This document shows positions 43,088 through 52,116 of a stretch of DNA of 64,000 nucleotides, one piece after another (position 1 is the stretch's first letter; each line of letters opens with the position of its first letter). Location of the stretch: positions 560,001-624,000 of the forward strand of contig NZ_CP051216.1 of assembly GCF_012516435.1 (NCBI RefSeq), given 5' to 3'. Origin of the DNA: Pseudodesulfovibrio sp. zrk46. GTDB taxonomy: Bacteria; Desulfobacterota; Desulfovibrionia; Desulfovibrionales; Desulfovibrionaceae. The notes below the pieces were generated by a model. The model ran no database searches and was not told where the DNA came from. It was given only the letters and a program-made list of their open reading frames with translations. The position numbers were made by a program, and so were the translations under genes.

Positions 43088-43573
43088 CTAAAAAACCTGA
43101 ACCATATCGCGAGTCATCTCCCGATAAACGTCAGTCACATACACCACACCCATGACGCGATCACCTTCTACAACCAGCGCCCAGTCGCGGCGGGACTTGA
43201 TGAAGAGATCGAGCACCAGCAGGATGGGCTCATTTGGCTTGAGGATGGGCGGATCAGTGATCAGATAATCGTCCAGACGCATCTGCGTGCAGATGAGACA
43301 GGCGTTGGCAAACTGCTGATCCCAGTCCACGTTGCCATCTACCTTGAGGTTCTCGTCCTTGAGCACAGACTTCTTTACGGCCTTGAAGAGCTTCCACAGA
43401 TTGATGGCACCCTTCAGCTTGCCGGACTTGGTACGAACTACGACCACCTGAGAGTCCGGATCTTCCACCATGCTCTTGCGCATGACTCGGATGGCCTCGG
43501 CCAGGCTAGCGTCTTCCTGAACTACCGGGAAATCGTCGCGCATCATATCCCAGGCGCGCTTTCTGAGCATCAT
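43088..43573 (-). CDS. CBS-domain pair protein
   Basis: 161 residues with two CBS repeats: about 8-65 (FPVVQEDASLAEAIRVMRKS, VVVRTKSGKLKGAINLWKLF) and 100-155 (DPPILKPNEPILLVLDLFIKSRRDWALVVEGDRVMGVVYVTDVYREM). CBS pairs bind adenosyl nucleotides and act as energy sensors. An insert between them has two cysteines (NACLICTQM). It is a stand-alone protein, so its effector target is unknown. AGGAG precedes the ATG. Confidence 0.88.
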   Translation of the reverse strand: MMLRKRAWDMMRDDFPVVQEDASLAEAIRVMRKSMVEDPDSQVVVVRTKSGKLKGAINLWKLFKAVKKSVLKDENLKVDGNVDWDQQFANACLICTQMRLDDYLITDPPILKPNEPILLVLDLFIKSRRDWALVVEGDRVMGVVYVTDVYREMTRDMVQVF

Positions 43574-43719
43574 ACGTTATTTCTCCTTATGGTCTCCGTG
43601 TGTAGTATCGGAACAACTCCTCGATATCCTTCTAGCTTCTCTCATAATTTTTGTCCACAACTAGCGGTGCAGCTTGTGCAATGCTTGACTTGACGTAAAA
43701 AGGGTAGGACAAACCATTC

Positions 43720-44493
43720 ATGAAAAAAATTATTTTCCTGATAACGACACTGGCGATACTGATGGCAGCGGCCACGGCACAGGCCGGCGTCAGGGTCCCC
43801 TTCGGACCGGGCGAAAAGCTGACATATGAAATCCACTGGACTTTTATCCACGCGGGCGACGCCATACTGGAAGTCATGCCTGATACCGAAATGAACGGGG
43901 TCCCGGCACGCCACTTCAAAGCCACGGCCAAGACCGTCCCGTGGGTGGACAAGATCTATAAGGTTCGCGACACCCTTGAAGCGTGGACTGACATGGATGT
44001 GAACTACGCCCTGCGCTACAAGAAAGACCAAAACGAAGGCACCTACCACAAAAACGTGGACCTGATCTTTGACAAGGATACGAACCAGTCCCTTCGATAC
44101 GTTCGTGGAGAGCTGAAACACACACTGGAACAGCCCCTCAATGTTTTCGACCCCATGTCCATCCTCTACAGCTTCCGCAAGCAGATTCTGTACAAGACCA
44201 TGGAGTTTGGAGCCAATGTCACCGATGGCAAAAAGAGCGTAGTGGGCGAGGCCTATGTTGCTGGTGTAGAGGATGTGGAAACGCCAATGGGCAAAATCCG
44301 CGCCTTCAAGGTGAATCTCAACACCAAGCACTTGTCCGGCGTTTTCAAAAAAAGCAAGGACGCGGAACTCGTAGTCTGGTTTTCCGCTGACAATCGACGT
44401 ATCCCGGTGAAAGTCCGTTCCAAGGTCAAGGTCGGTCACTTCACCCTCGAACTTGTGGATTATCAACCACCTACGGAGCAAGCCTCCAACTAA
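43720..44493 (+). CDS. DUF3108-family periplasmic protein
   Basis: 257 residues with a signal peptide (about 1-22, ending AQA). The mature chain fits DUF3108: FGPGEKLTYEIHWTFIHAGDAILEV at the start, KVRDTLEAWTDMDV, YVAGVEDVETPMGKIRAFKVNL, and KKSKDAELVVWFSADNRRIPVKV near the end. The fold is predicted to be a beta-barrel-like LolA/VioE type, with a possible lipid or envelope role; function not established. The start has no strong ribosome site (GTAGGA). Confidence 0.85.
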   Translation: MKKIIFLITTLAILMAAATAQAGVRVPFGPGEKLTYEIHWTFIHAGDAILEVMPDTEMNGVPARHFKATAKTVPWVDKIYKVRDTLEAWTDMDVNYALRYKKDQNEGTYHKNVDLIFDKDTNQSLRYVRGELKHTLEQPLNVFDPMSILYSFRKQILYKTMEFGANVTDGKKSVVGEAYVAGVEDVETPMGKIRAFKVNLNTKHLSGVFKKSKDAELVVWFSADNRRIPVKVRSKVKVGHFTLELVDYQPPTEQASN

Positions 44494-44521
44494 CCAAACA
44501 GTCATCGCTGATTGATTAACC

Positions 44522-44560
44522 AAACGACCATTGGACATAGAATGTCCAATGGTCGTTTTC
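44522..44560 (+). terminator. Terminator of the DUF3108 gene
   Basis: AAACGACCATTGGACAT/ATGTCCAATGGTCGTTT, a perfect 17-bp stem with an AGA loop and TT after it. Confidence 0.9.
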
Positions 44561-44687
44561 ATTTACGCCAAATTTATAAAGGATTCAGACTTATTCAATC
44601 TTGTCAGCGGGTTGCTGGCTACTGTATAGTAGACGGAGTTTTCCGAAATCTGGCGGGATATAGATATTCCTACTTAATGAGGTTGTT

Positions 44688-45005
44688 GTGAGTAAGTTAT
44701 TTGGGGACTACATTCGAGCGAAACGCGAAGCCCTGCGCAAAGACAGTCCAGAATTTTCCATCAGAAAAGTCGCCAAAAGAATAGGCATTCACCATTCCTA
44801 CCTGAGCAAGATTGAACGCGGAGAACCCGCTTCTCTTTCTGAAAAGAAAATGGTTGCACTTGCCGACGAACTGGGGACCGATCCCGAATTGCTTCTGGCC
44901 ATGAACGGCAAGATCTCCGAAGAGGTGCGCCGGGCGGTATTCGAAGACCCGGAATGGGTCGTGTCCATCCTCAATCAGATCAAGAACGGTCGCGACGGGA
45001 GCTAA
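44688..45005 (+). CDS. XRE-family helix-turn-helix regulator
   Basis: 105 residues from a GTG start with TGAGG upstream. The N-terminal Cro/C1-type HTH covers about 5-72: FSIRKVAKRIGIHHSYLSKIERGEPASLSEKKMVALADELGTD. The C-terminal 30 residues (ISEEVRRAVFEDPEWVVSILNQI) may dimerise. It converges with two small unknown genes 7 nt downstream. No palindrome is obvious upstream. Confidence 0.88.
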   Translation: MSKLFGDYIRAKREALRKDSPEFSIRKVAKRIGIHHSYLSKIERGEPASLSEKKMVALADELGTDPELLLAMNGKISEEVRRAVFEDPEWVVSILNQIKNGRDGS

Positions 45006-45011
45006 CAATCC

Positions 45012-45293
45012 CTATTCTTCTTTGCCTGCCGTCGTTTCATAGACGCGTATCTTGTTACTGCGCGGGAATTCCCGTTTCAGCAGCGTCTTGAGCAGCTTCT
45101 TCAAGCCCTTGAAATTCGATTCGAACTGATTCTTTTCAAACCCATTTTCCGCTACCATATAGCCATCTTCCGCCGTGCGCAGGATGACCACTGATCGGTC
45201 CCGCTTGTAGGTCCGCAGGTCCAATCCTTTTCCCACGGGCAATTTCTTCAGTTTGCTGGTAATAGTGGGGATGGCCCCGGCGATGTCGATCAT
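45012..45293 (-). CDS. Small hypothetical protein, tandem paralogue 2
   Basis: 93 residues, basic. It shares its layout with the gene upstream: MIDxAxAIPxIxxKLKKLPVGxxxDLRTYKRxRSVVI, then a KKLLKxLLKxEFPRSxKxRxY block. It overlaps the upstream stop as ATGA, so translation is coupled. The KKLPVG and KREFPRS segments are highly basic and may bind nucleic acid. No family recognised. Slightly over 40% identity by eye between the two proteins. Confidence 0.75.
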   Translation of the reverse strand: MIDIAGAIPTITSKLKKLPVGKGLDLRTYKRDRSVVILRTAEDGYMVAENGFEKNQFESNFKGLKKLLKTLLKREFPRSNKIRVYETTAGKEE

Positions 45294-45595
45294 ATTTTCT
45301 TCCGCTGGATGTGAACGTCGGCGTCGGATTCACCCAGATCATAGAGGCGCATCTTGGTGGAGCGCGGGAACTCTTTCTTCAGCAGACTCTTGAGCAGCTT
45401 TTTCATACGCGAAAGCGGCACCAGAAAGCGTTCCTCATGAAAGCCCTTTTCAACCACGTCGAACTCATCATCCGCCACACGGGCGATGACCACGGAACGA
45501 TTCCGCTTGTAGGTCCGCAGGTCTATGGCATGGCCCACGGGCAACTTTTTCAGCTTGTTCATAATGGCGGGGATGGCGGTGGCCTTGTCGATCAT
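45290..45595 (-). CDS. Small hypothetical protein, tandem paralogue 1
   Basis: 101 residues, starting MIDKATAIPAIMNKLKKLP, first of a two-gene coupled pair; same motifs as its paralogue plus a charged C-terminal extension (DADVHIQRKKI). No ribosome site is seen before the ATG. The head pattern (AIPAIMNKLKKL) looks helical and the KSLLKKEFPRSTKMRLYD block is basic. Function unknown; the convergent XRE regulator is the nearest context. Confidence 0.72.
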   Translation of the reverse strand: MIDKATAIPAIMNKLKKLPVGHAIDLRTYKRNRSVVIARVADDEFDVVEKGFHEERFLVPLSRMKKLLKSLLKKEFPRSTKMRLYDLGESDADVHIQRKKI

Positions 45596-45715
45596 GCATA
45601 TTACAATAGACAGTAGCGGGAATTCGTGTCAAACGAGCCAACCGCACCGGACGGACCAGGGCGATCCTGCCAAAACACCAGCCCGGGCGAAGAAAGATAC
45701 CCACGGGAGACCAAT

Positions 45716-47098
45716 ATGTCCCTTCAAAAAGATAGCGTAATTGAATGTACCATCGAATCTCTGGCCTATGGCGGCCGCGGCGTTGGTCGCGTTGACGGCA
45801 TGGCCGTGTTCGTGGCCGGCGGACTGCCCGGCGACACTGTCACCGCCCGCGTGATCAAAGCCAAAAAACGCTTTGCCGAAGCCGTGCTCGAGGAGATCGT
45901 AACCCCCTCCGAGCATCGCGTTGAGCCCCAGTGCCCCCACTTCGGCACTTGTGGTGGCTGCACTGCACAGGATCTGGATTACGCCGAACAGCTTGCCCAG
46001 AAAGGCAGCCAGGTTGAAAACGCCCTGTCCCGCATCGGCGGACTGGACAATGTGGCAATGGATGCCCCGGTGGCCTCCCCTGCCATCTGGCGTTACCGCA
46101 ACAAGATGGAATTCGCCTTTGAGCAGCAGGATGGCAAGCTCTGCCTCGGCCTGCGCGCCATCCCGGCAAAGGGCGAGCGCCTCGGCCGCGTCCTTGAGAT
46201 GGAAGAGTGCCACATCTGCGCGGTCCGCGACCTCGAGATCATGAACTTTGTGCGCGACTTCTGCGCCGAGTCCAACGTAGTCTCCTATCATCCGCCCACC
46301 GACACCGGCTTCTGGCGTCACCTCGTGCTGCGCCACACCTCCATCGGTCAGGTGCAGGTGCATCTCATCACCACCGCGGATGAGCGCAAATACAACCTCC
46401 CCGAAGAACTGGGCGATGCTCTTGTCGACCGCTTCCCGGAGGTCGTTTCTTATATCCACTCCATCCGCAACAAGCGCTCCACTATTGCCTACGGCGAAGA
46501 GATGATCTACCGCCTCGGCCACAAGTTCGTGGAAGAGCGCCTGCCCAAGGGTGAAGACAACGTACGGTACCATCTCGCACAGAACACCTTTTTCCAGACC
46601 AATACCGGCGGCGCATCTGAGCTCTTCTCCGCCATCTCCGAGTTCGGCGAATTCTCCGGCCATGAGACCATCCTCGACTTGTACTGCGGCGCAGGCGCCA
46701 TCGGCATCTACCTCGCCGATGAAGTCGGCCATGTCGTCGGTTACGAGATCAACGAAGAAGCCATCGGCAAGGCATGGGCCAGCGCCAAGCTGAACCGCAT
46801 CAACAACTGCGAGTTCCACAACTTGTCCCTCGAGTCAGGTATCGAAGGCGTGGAAGACCTGCCCACCCCTGACGCCATCATCGTGGACCCGCCCCGTTCC
46901 GGCATGCAGGAGAAGACTGCCAAGTCCATCCTCCGCCTTGCCCCGAAGAAGATCATCGCCGTGTCCTGTGATCCTTCTACCCTTGCCCGCGACGTCAAAC
47001 GACTGTCCGGCAAATACGAGGTAAAACGTGTCCGCGCGGTGGACATGTTCCCCCACACGCACCACATCGAGACTGTGGCGCTGCTGGTCAAGAAATAG
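45716..47098 (+). CDS. rlmD: 23S rRNA (uracil-C5)-methyltransferase, RlmD/RumA type
   Basis: 460 residues starting MSLQKDSVIE at 45716 with GGGAG upstream. A TRAM domain (about 1-60) is followed by the Fe-S cysteine set C73, C79, C82 (CPHFGTCGGC) with a later Cys near 163. The SAM fold has LDLYCGAGAIGIYL, DPPRSGM from 391, and the catalytic nucleophile C418 in VSCDPSTLARD. RlmD methylates U1939 in E. coli; paralogues RlmC/TrmA have the same motifs, so the target position is inferred. The start of the next gene overlaps its stop. Confidence 0.88.
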   Translation: MSLQKDSVIECTIESLAYGGRGVGRVDGMAVFVAGGLPGDTVTARVIKAKKRFAEAVLEEIVTPSEHRVEPQCPHFGTCGGCTAQDLDYAEQLAQKGSQVENALSRIGGLDNVAMDAPVASPAIWRYRNKMEFAFEQQDGKLCLGLRAIPAKGERLGRVLEMEECHICAVRDLEIMNFVRDFCAESNVVSYHPPTDTGFWRHLVLRHTSIGQVQVHLITTADERKYNLPEELGDALVDRFPEVVSYIHSIRNKRSTIAYGEEMIYRLGHKFVEERLPKGEDNVRYHLAQNTFFQTNTGGASELFSAISEFGEFSGHETILDLYCGAGAIGIYLADEVGHVVGYEINEEAIGKAWASAKLNRINNCEFHNLSLESGIEGVEDLPTPDAIIVDPPRSGMQEKTAKSILRLAPKKIIAVSCDPSTLARDVKRLSGKYEVKRVRAVDMFPHTHHIETVALLVKK

Positions 47099-47532
47099 TG
47101 CGACTGTCAGACGCCAGCCAAAACGACTACTCAGAGATCCTCGAAGTATGGGAAGCCTCTGTTCGTGCCACGCATGATTTCGTTTCCGAGGCGGATATTG
47201 CTTTCTACAAACCGCTCATCCTGAATGAATATCTGGATGCAGTGGCCCTCAAATGCGCAATCGATGACTCCGGTAACATTGTCGGGTTCATAGGTGTGGC
47301 AGAAGGAAATGTGGAAATGCTCTTCATCGCGCCCCAAAACCGTGGCACCGGAGTCGGCAAGAGTCTACTCATGCATGGAATCGACGTCATGAAAGCCAGC
47401 AAGGTCGATGTGAATGAACAAAACCCCGATGCGGTAGGCTTTTATAAGCACATGGGGTTCAAACAGGTCGGCCGATCAGAAACCGACGGCATGGGGAAAC
47501 CTTACCCCATCCTTCATATGGAATTAGCCTAA
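47098..47532 (+). CDS. GNAT-family N-acetyltransferase
   Basis: 144 residues from GTG 47098, which shares one base with the rlmD stop, so it is coupled to it. The acetyl-CoA binding motif is VEMLFIAPQNRGTGVGKSLL (around 75-94), followed by VNEQNPDAVGFYKHMGFKQVGRS, the typical GNAT motif B. Substrate unknown; YafP/ElaA-like small acetyltransferases look similar. Confidence 0.88.
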   Translation: MRLSDASQNDYSEILEVWEASVRATHDFVSEADIAFYKPLILNEYLDAVALKCAIDDSGNIVGFIGVAEGNVEMLFIAPQNRGTGVGKSLLMHGIDVMKASKVDVNEQNPDAVGFYKHMGFKQVGRSETDGMGKPYPILHMELA

Positions 47533-47539
47533 CAATAAA

Positions 47540-47575
47540 AAGAGCCCCGGAGAGACAAACTCTCCGGGGCTCTTG
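47540..47575. terminator. Bidirectional terminator
   Basis: AAGAGCCCCGGAGA/TCTCCGGGGCTCTT stem with a 6-nt loop between convergent genes; the T run is best on the minus strand. Confidence 0.9.
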
Positions 47576-47596
47576 TCATACTGACTTAATCAAATC

Positions 47597-48604
47597 TTAC
47601 GGCTTCATCTTCATATCCATCACCAGGAAGGACTGAAGCGCCTTGGTCATTTCACGATCATAGCGAGCATCACCGGCCAACTCCTGAGCAGCCTGCATCA
47701 TGGTCTTGGCTTCAGCGTAAGGACGCTTGGTGATCATGGCGCAGAAGGAATCAGCGATGCCGCACAGACGGCCTGCAAACTCCTGCTTGACGGATTTCAT
47801 GGGATAGCCGGTGCCGTTGATGCGCTCATGATGCTCGGTCACGCACTGCTCCACTTCGGGGTAGCGCAGGTTGAGCTTGTTGAGCATTTCAAACCCTGTC
47901 TTGGTGTGGGTGTTGACTTTGGTTCGCTCATCACCGGTCAGCGGTTTGGTCTTGTCCCGAATGAAGGCAGGCACCTTTGCCATGCCCATGTCATGCAGAA
48001 AGAGGCCAGCTACGACGCGATCAAAGGTCTTGCGTTTAACACCTTCAGAAAACCCCTTATCCTTGATCTTGGACCAGAGCCCGATACCGAGGAAGCCACA
48101 GTTGAGACTGTGATTCTCCAGGGAATGCTCAGTATGCAGTCGACGAACAAGGGCGCGTGAGCGACGGATATCCTGATAGAGGTATTCGGTGAGCACCATC
48201 AAATCCACCCAAAGCTTGTCGAACACCGCGGGAACGGGCTGGTCAAAGAACTCGGCCAGTCGTCGGGTGAGGGCTTGGGCAAAGATATCGGCGATCTCTT
48301 TTTCCTTGAGGTTCTTGTCCACGAGCACCAGGTCAAGCTGGTAACTGATATGCTTGACGTAGACCGGATGATCTGCACGGGAGACGAAAATAAGCCCCTG
48401 ATCAGTCAACTCTGCGAGCTGCTCGATCTGTTCATTGGTCAGTCTACCACCGACCTTGTAGTACGGCATGACTCGCGCCACGTCCTCCTTGAAGCTGAAA
48501 ATATTCAGCGGAGGACGGTACTTGTTGAAACTACCGAGGATGCTCTGGCTTATCTGGTAATACTCTTCGTTCAGCCCGTCTGGAATATCGTGTTTGGAAC
48601 TCAT
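47597..48604 (-). CDS. HD-GYP domain phosphodiesterase
   Basis: 335 residues from ATG 48604, whose codon overlaps the pyk stop (TGATG). The N-terminal 150 residues are of no recognised domain. The HD-GYP domain has HD at 204-205 in LFLHDMGMAKVP, H233, and HHERINGTGYP at 258-268; the GYP triplet is intact. Usual substrate is cyclic di-GMP. Coupling to pyruvate kinase is probably incidental. Second HD-GYP protein in the window. Confidence 0.9.
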   Translation of the reverse strand: MSSKHDIPDGLNEEYYQISQSILGSFNKYRPPLNIFSFKEDVARVMPYYKVGGRLTNEQIEQLAELTDQGLIFVSRADHPVYVKHISYQLDLVLVDKNLKEKEIADIFAQALTRRLAEFFDQPVPAVFDKLWVDLMVLTEYLYQDIRRSRALVRRLHTEHSLENHSLNCGFLGIGLWSKIKDKGFSEGVKRKTFDRVVAGLFLHDMGMAKVPAFIRDKTKPLTGDERTKVNTHTKTGFEMLNKLNLRYPEVEQCVTEHHERINGTGYPMKSVKQEFAGRLCGIADSFCAMITKRPYAEAKTMMQAAQELAGDARYDREMTKALQSFLVMDMKMKP

Positions 48605-50046
48605 CAACTCACTTCTTTGGCTAACTTTTCATACAGCTTGACCACATTCGTCTGCGTAACAGACTTACCCCTCTCAGGCTGGCCTGCGGTGACGATGACA
48701 ATATCTCCTTCCTTGAAGGCGGGAGACTGGCGAACGAACACTTCGGCACGCTCCTGATGGTCATCGATAACATCCAACGGTTCCGCCGGAATAACTCCCC
48801 ATGACAGATTTGTGAAGTGCCGTACAGTGGAATCCGAACTTAATGCATAGACAGATTGCGCCGGACGACAGGAAGAAAGGATGCGCGAAGTCGCTCCGGA
48901 CGTGGAGTGACAGACGATTGCCTTGGCGTCGGTCTTGCCAGCCAGCATGGCGGCGGCGTGGGCCAGGAAGGTGGAGGGATGATCCCTTTCACCATCGCTG
49001 ATGCCCTTGGCAAGGCCGGACTCAAACATGAAGGCTTCGATCTCGTAGGCGATCTTGCGCATGAACCTGACCGTGTCGCCGGGGTAGTTACCGATGGCGG
49101 TCTCTTCAGACAGCATCACGCAGTCAGCGCCGTCGAGAATGGCGTTAGCCACGTCTGTGGTCTCGGCGCGGGTTGCCATGGGCGAGTTGCACATGGAGAG
49201 CAACATCTGGGTGGCCACGATGACAGGCTTGCCCGCGAGGTTGCACGCCTTGATGATGCGCTTCTGGGCCACGGGCAATTCGGCCAGATCGAGCTCCAGT
49301 CCGAGATCGCCGCGTGCGACCATGAGGCCGTCGGCCTCGTCAATAATTTCGTCCAGAACCTCCAGAGCGGCAGTACGCTCCAGCTTGGCGATAATGGGCA
49401 CTCGACGCCCATACTGGATCATTTCGGCGCGCAGGTTGCAAATGTCTTCGGGCTTCTGCACGAAGCTCATGGCAACCACGTCCACACCCAACTCCATGCC
49501 GGTGGCGAGGTCCTTCTTGTCCTTTTCGGTCAAGGGAGCCAGCGGCGTCTTGGTACCGGGGAAGGTGATACCCTTGCGCGGCGGGCACATGCCGGAGTTG
49601 GTGGCCTTGAGGCGAATAAGGTTCTCTTCCTCGATCTTGACCACGTTGAAGCGGATCATGCCGTCTGACAAGGCTACGGGGTCCCCTTCCTTCACGCCAT
49701 GGAACAGCTCGGGGATATCCAGACAGATGAACGGCTCATCGATCTTCTCGAATTTGTCGGGTGTACCCAGCAGCACTTCGGTGCCTTTGTTGACCTCGAT
49801 AGCACCAAGGCCGACATCACAGGTACGGATCTTCGGACCAGAGAGGTCCTGCAGTACTGTCAGGGTCAGGCCGGTCTCTTTCTCCAAGCGTCGAATGATG
49901 GCGACCATCTCCTCAAAGAACTCGCGTCCGCCGTGAGAAAAGTTGAGGCGAAAGATCTTCGCACCCGACTCAACCAGTTCCTTGACGCCTTCGTACGTGC
50001 CGGTTCCCGGTCCCAACGTCGCAATAATTTTTATGTGCCTGTCCAT
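48604..50046 (-). CDS. pyk: Pyruvate kinase
   Basis: 480 residues. It transfers phosphate from PEP to ADP in the last step of glycolysis. Motifs: KIIATLGPGTGTYE at the N-terminus, NFSHGGREFFEE, the active-site KLERTAALEVLDEIIDEADGLMVARGDLGLEL, and ATQMLLSMCNSPMATRAETTDVANA. The C-terminal allosteric domain is complete. GGGGGAG precedes the ATG. Confidence 0.96.
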   Translation of the reverse strand: MDRHIKIIATLGPGTGTYEGVKELVESGAKIFRLNFSHGGREFFEEMVAIIRRLEKETGLTLTVLQDLSGPKIRTCDVGLGAIEVNKGTEVLLGTPDKFEKIDEPFICLDIPELFHGVKEGDPVALSDGMIRFNVVKIEEENLIRLKATNSGMCPPRKGITFPGTKTPLAPLTEKDKKDLATGMELGVDVVAMSFVQKPEDICNLRAEMIQYGRRVPIIAKLERTAALEVLDEIIDEADGLMVARGDLGLELDLAELPVAQKRIIKACNLAGKPVIVATQMLLSMCNSPMATRAETTDVANAILDGADCVMLSEETAIGNYPGDTVRFMRKIAYEIEAFMFESGLAKGISDGERDHPSTFLAHAAAMLAGKTDAKAIVCHSTSGATSRILSSCRPAQSVYALSSDSTVRHFTNLSWGVIPAEPLDVIDDHQERAEVFVRQSPAFKEGDIVIVTAGQPERGKSVTQTNVVKLYEKLAKEVS

Positions 50047-50350
50047 AATCTCCCCCTGCTTGGGATTTTAACATTTTGATTGCTTTGCGGCGCGCCTTTT
50101 CCTGGGGCACCGAAAATCGTTCGGGCTTATATGTTGATTTTACAGGATTAAAAAACACGCGCCAAACGCCGCACTGCTCCAATCCTAGGCCGCTGTGGAC
50201 AAAAAATCAATAATCGTCCTGTTATTTTACTGATCCATTTTATTTTCAGTGGTTGACTTTCTCTTGATTTCCATGCATCGGTGGGAATAAGTGGCATAAA
50301 GTGACAGAAAGAACCAAAACTGGACAGAAAAGGACACACCGAGGACACGA
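50047..50350. other. Divergent promoter region between pyk and the dcw cluster
   Basis: 304 bases. Apart from three 10-bp repeats at 50281-50310 in front of mraZ, I see no gene or stable hairpin; the middle is AT-rich. Confidence 0.55.
50281..50310 (+). promoter_or_regulatory. MraZ-type operator repeats
   Basis: Three direct 10-bp units GTGGGAATAA, GTGGCATAAA, GTGACAGAAA. MraZ proteins bind GTGGG-like repeats with 10-bp periodicity in front of their own operon. The set ends 40 nt before the mraZ ATG. Only the first unit has the full GTGGG. Confidence 0.75.
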
Positions 50351-50803
50351 ATGAAGTTTTTTGGTCTTGCATACAGAAACCTGGACGCCAAGGGCCGGCT
50401 GCTTTTGCCGCCCGAGTTCCGGGACAGCATCCTCTCGGACATTCCCGAGGGGTATGTAGTGCTGACCATCTACAACAATCAGATCATCGGCATCACCCCT
50501 GCCCAGTGGGAACACATCGTTGAGGAACTCGACCGGATCAAGGCTCCGTCCAATGAGCTGGAAGAGACCAAGATGCTTCTCTACTCCAACTATGTCCAAG
50601 CGCCGGTCAGCAAACAGGGACGCATCGCCATTCCCGCGCACCTGCGACAGAACGGCAATATCGGGACCGAAATGGAAGTAGTGGTCTTCGGCGCGGGCAA
50701 CCGCTTCGAGATACGACCGAAGGAGAAGTACACCAACATGCTCAATAAGGAACGCGATGTTTCGGGCGAGCTGCGCGAAAACAACGCCAACCTGGGGATT
50801 TAG
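50351..50803 (+). CDS. mraZ: Transcriptional regulator MraZ
   Basis: 150 residues with two SpoVT/AbrB-like halves: NLDAKGRLLLPPEFRDSI (about 11-28) and VSKQGRIAIPAHLRQ (about 84-98). It binds DNA as a ring of dimers and controls the dcw operon. First gene of the cluster, GAGGA before the ATG, operator repeats upstream. Confidence 0.96.
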   Translation: MKFFGLAYRNLDAKGRLLLPPEFRDSILSDIPEGYVVLTIYNNQIIGITPAQWEHIVEELDRIKAPSNELEETKMLLYSNYVQAPVSKQGRIAIPAHLRQNGNIGTEMEVVVFGAGNRFEIRPKEKYTNMLNKERDVSGELRENNANLGI

Positions 50804-50805
50804 GG

Positions 50806-51783
50806 ATGTCGGATCAAGTCAGACCGGAATCCCTGCATACAACGGTTCTTTTACATGAAGTGATCGAGTGGCTTCGGCCCAAGGCAGGGGGACGTTACAT
50901 GGACGGCACCCTTGGCATGGGCGGTCACAGCCTGGCGCTGATGCAAGCGGCAGGCGGCAAGGCCGAGCTCTGCGGACTCGACCGGGATAAAATGGCACTG
51001 GGACTGGCGACAAAGCGTCTTGAGGAATTCGCTGACGTCGCACACCTGTTCCACCTGCCCTTTTCCGAGTTCGAAGAAGCACTGGACGAGCTGGGCTGGG
51101 ATGAGATAGACGGCGCGGTCCTGGACCTCGGCGTTTCATCCCTGCAACTCGATGAAGCTGAAAGAGGATTCAGTTTCATCCATGACGGGCCGCTCGATAT
51201 GCGCATGAACCCGGACGCCGGCGAATCCGCCGCCGACCTGGTGAATACGCTCAAACATGGAGATCTGGCGCGGATCATCCGAGTCTACGGGGAAGACCCC
51301 CTGGCCGGGAAGATAGCGTCTGCCATTTTGAAAGCAAGGGACAAAGAAGAGATTACGAGGACTCTTCAACTCGCGGAGATCGTGCGACTGGCCTACCCGC
51401 CCAAGATGCGGCACACGGCCCGGAACCACCCCGCAACCCGAACCTTTCAGGGACTGCGAATCGCAGTCAACAGGGAACTAGAGGAACTGGAATACTACCT
51501 TAAAACCATAGTCGGACGCCTTAAACCGGGCGGCCGAGTTGCGATCATCTCGTTTCACTCCCTGGAGGACAGGGCCGTGAAGCATGCATTTCGGGACGCC
51601 GCCAAAGGCTGCAAATGCCCCCCGCATCAGCTCCACTGTACCTGCGGCGGTGTACCCGAAGTGAAAGTGCTTACCAAAAAACCGCAACTGCCGTCCGAAG
51701 ATGAAATGAAGGTGAACTCCCGCAGCCGCAGCGCAAAGCTCCGTGTTGCCGAGAAGCTCGCCACCGACGGAGAGGAAGTATGA
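50806..51783 (+). CDS. rsmH: 16S rRNA (cytosine1402-N4)-methyltransferase
   Basis: 325 residues. SAM-binding motif GGRYMDGTLGMGGHSLALM at the N-terminus, LDLGVSSLQLDEAERGFSF, and GRVAIISFHSLEDRAVKHAF near the end. It methylates C1402 in the ribosomal P site. A Cys/His patch (CKCPPHQLHCTCGG) near 275 could hold a metal. Starts 3 nt after mraZ. Confidence 0.96.
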   Translation: MSDQVRPESLHTTVLLHEVIEWLRPKAGGRYMDGTLGMGGHSLALMQAAGGKAELCGLDRDKMALGLATKRLEEFADVAHLFHLPFSEFEEALDELGWDEIDGAVLDLGVSSLQLDEAERGFSFIHDGPLDMRMNPDAGESAADLVNTLKHGDLARIIRVYGEDPLAGKIASAILKARDKEEITRTLQLAEIVRLAYPPKMRHTARNHPATRTFQGLRIAVNRELEELEYYLKTIVGRLKPGGRVAIISFHSLEDRAVKHAFRDAAKGCKCPPHQLHCTCGGVPEVKVLTKKPQLPSEDEMKVNSRSRSAKLRVAEKLATDGEEV

Positions 51784-52064
51784 GCAAAGCAGACAAGACA
51801 CTCCTGTGGATGATCCTCACCTTACTCGGTGCGGCTCTGACTTTGGGAATGGGAGCGGTCTGGCTGAACATCGAGCGCATGGATCTGGCATATGACCTGC
51901 GCAAGATGGAAAAGAGCTTGGGCCAGAAAGAGGATCTGGCAGTGAAACTGGCGGTTGAGAGGAACAACCTAGTTTCACCTTACCAGCTCAAAAAGCTCGC
52001 AGGCCGTCATGGTCTGGGTGTGGCTGCGCCGGGTCAGATACGACGCATAGCCGACACAAGGTAA
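51780..52064 (+). CDS. ftsL: Cell division protein FtsL (probable)
   Basis: 94 residues with one membrane helix (about 9-30) and a helical periplasmic coiled coil. Sequence similarity to FtsL is weak, as usual, so the call rests on size, topology and position between rsmH and ftsI. It overlaps rsmH as ATGA. FtsL joins FtsB and FtsQ to activate FtsWI. Confidence 0.8.
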   Translation: MSKADKTLLWMILTLLGAALTLGMGAVWLNIERMDLAYDLRKMEKSLGQKEDLAVKLAVERNNLVSPYQLKKLAGRHGLGVAAPGQIRRIADTR

Positions 52065-52116
52065 TTCGGGCGCTTTAAATAATTGAAGCGCCTTTAGTGG
52101 GATACAGGGAATATTC

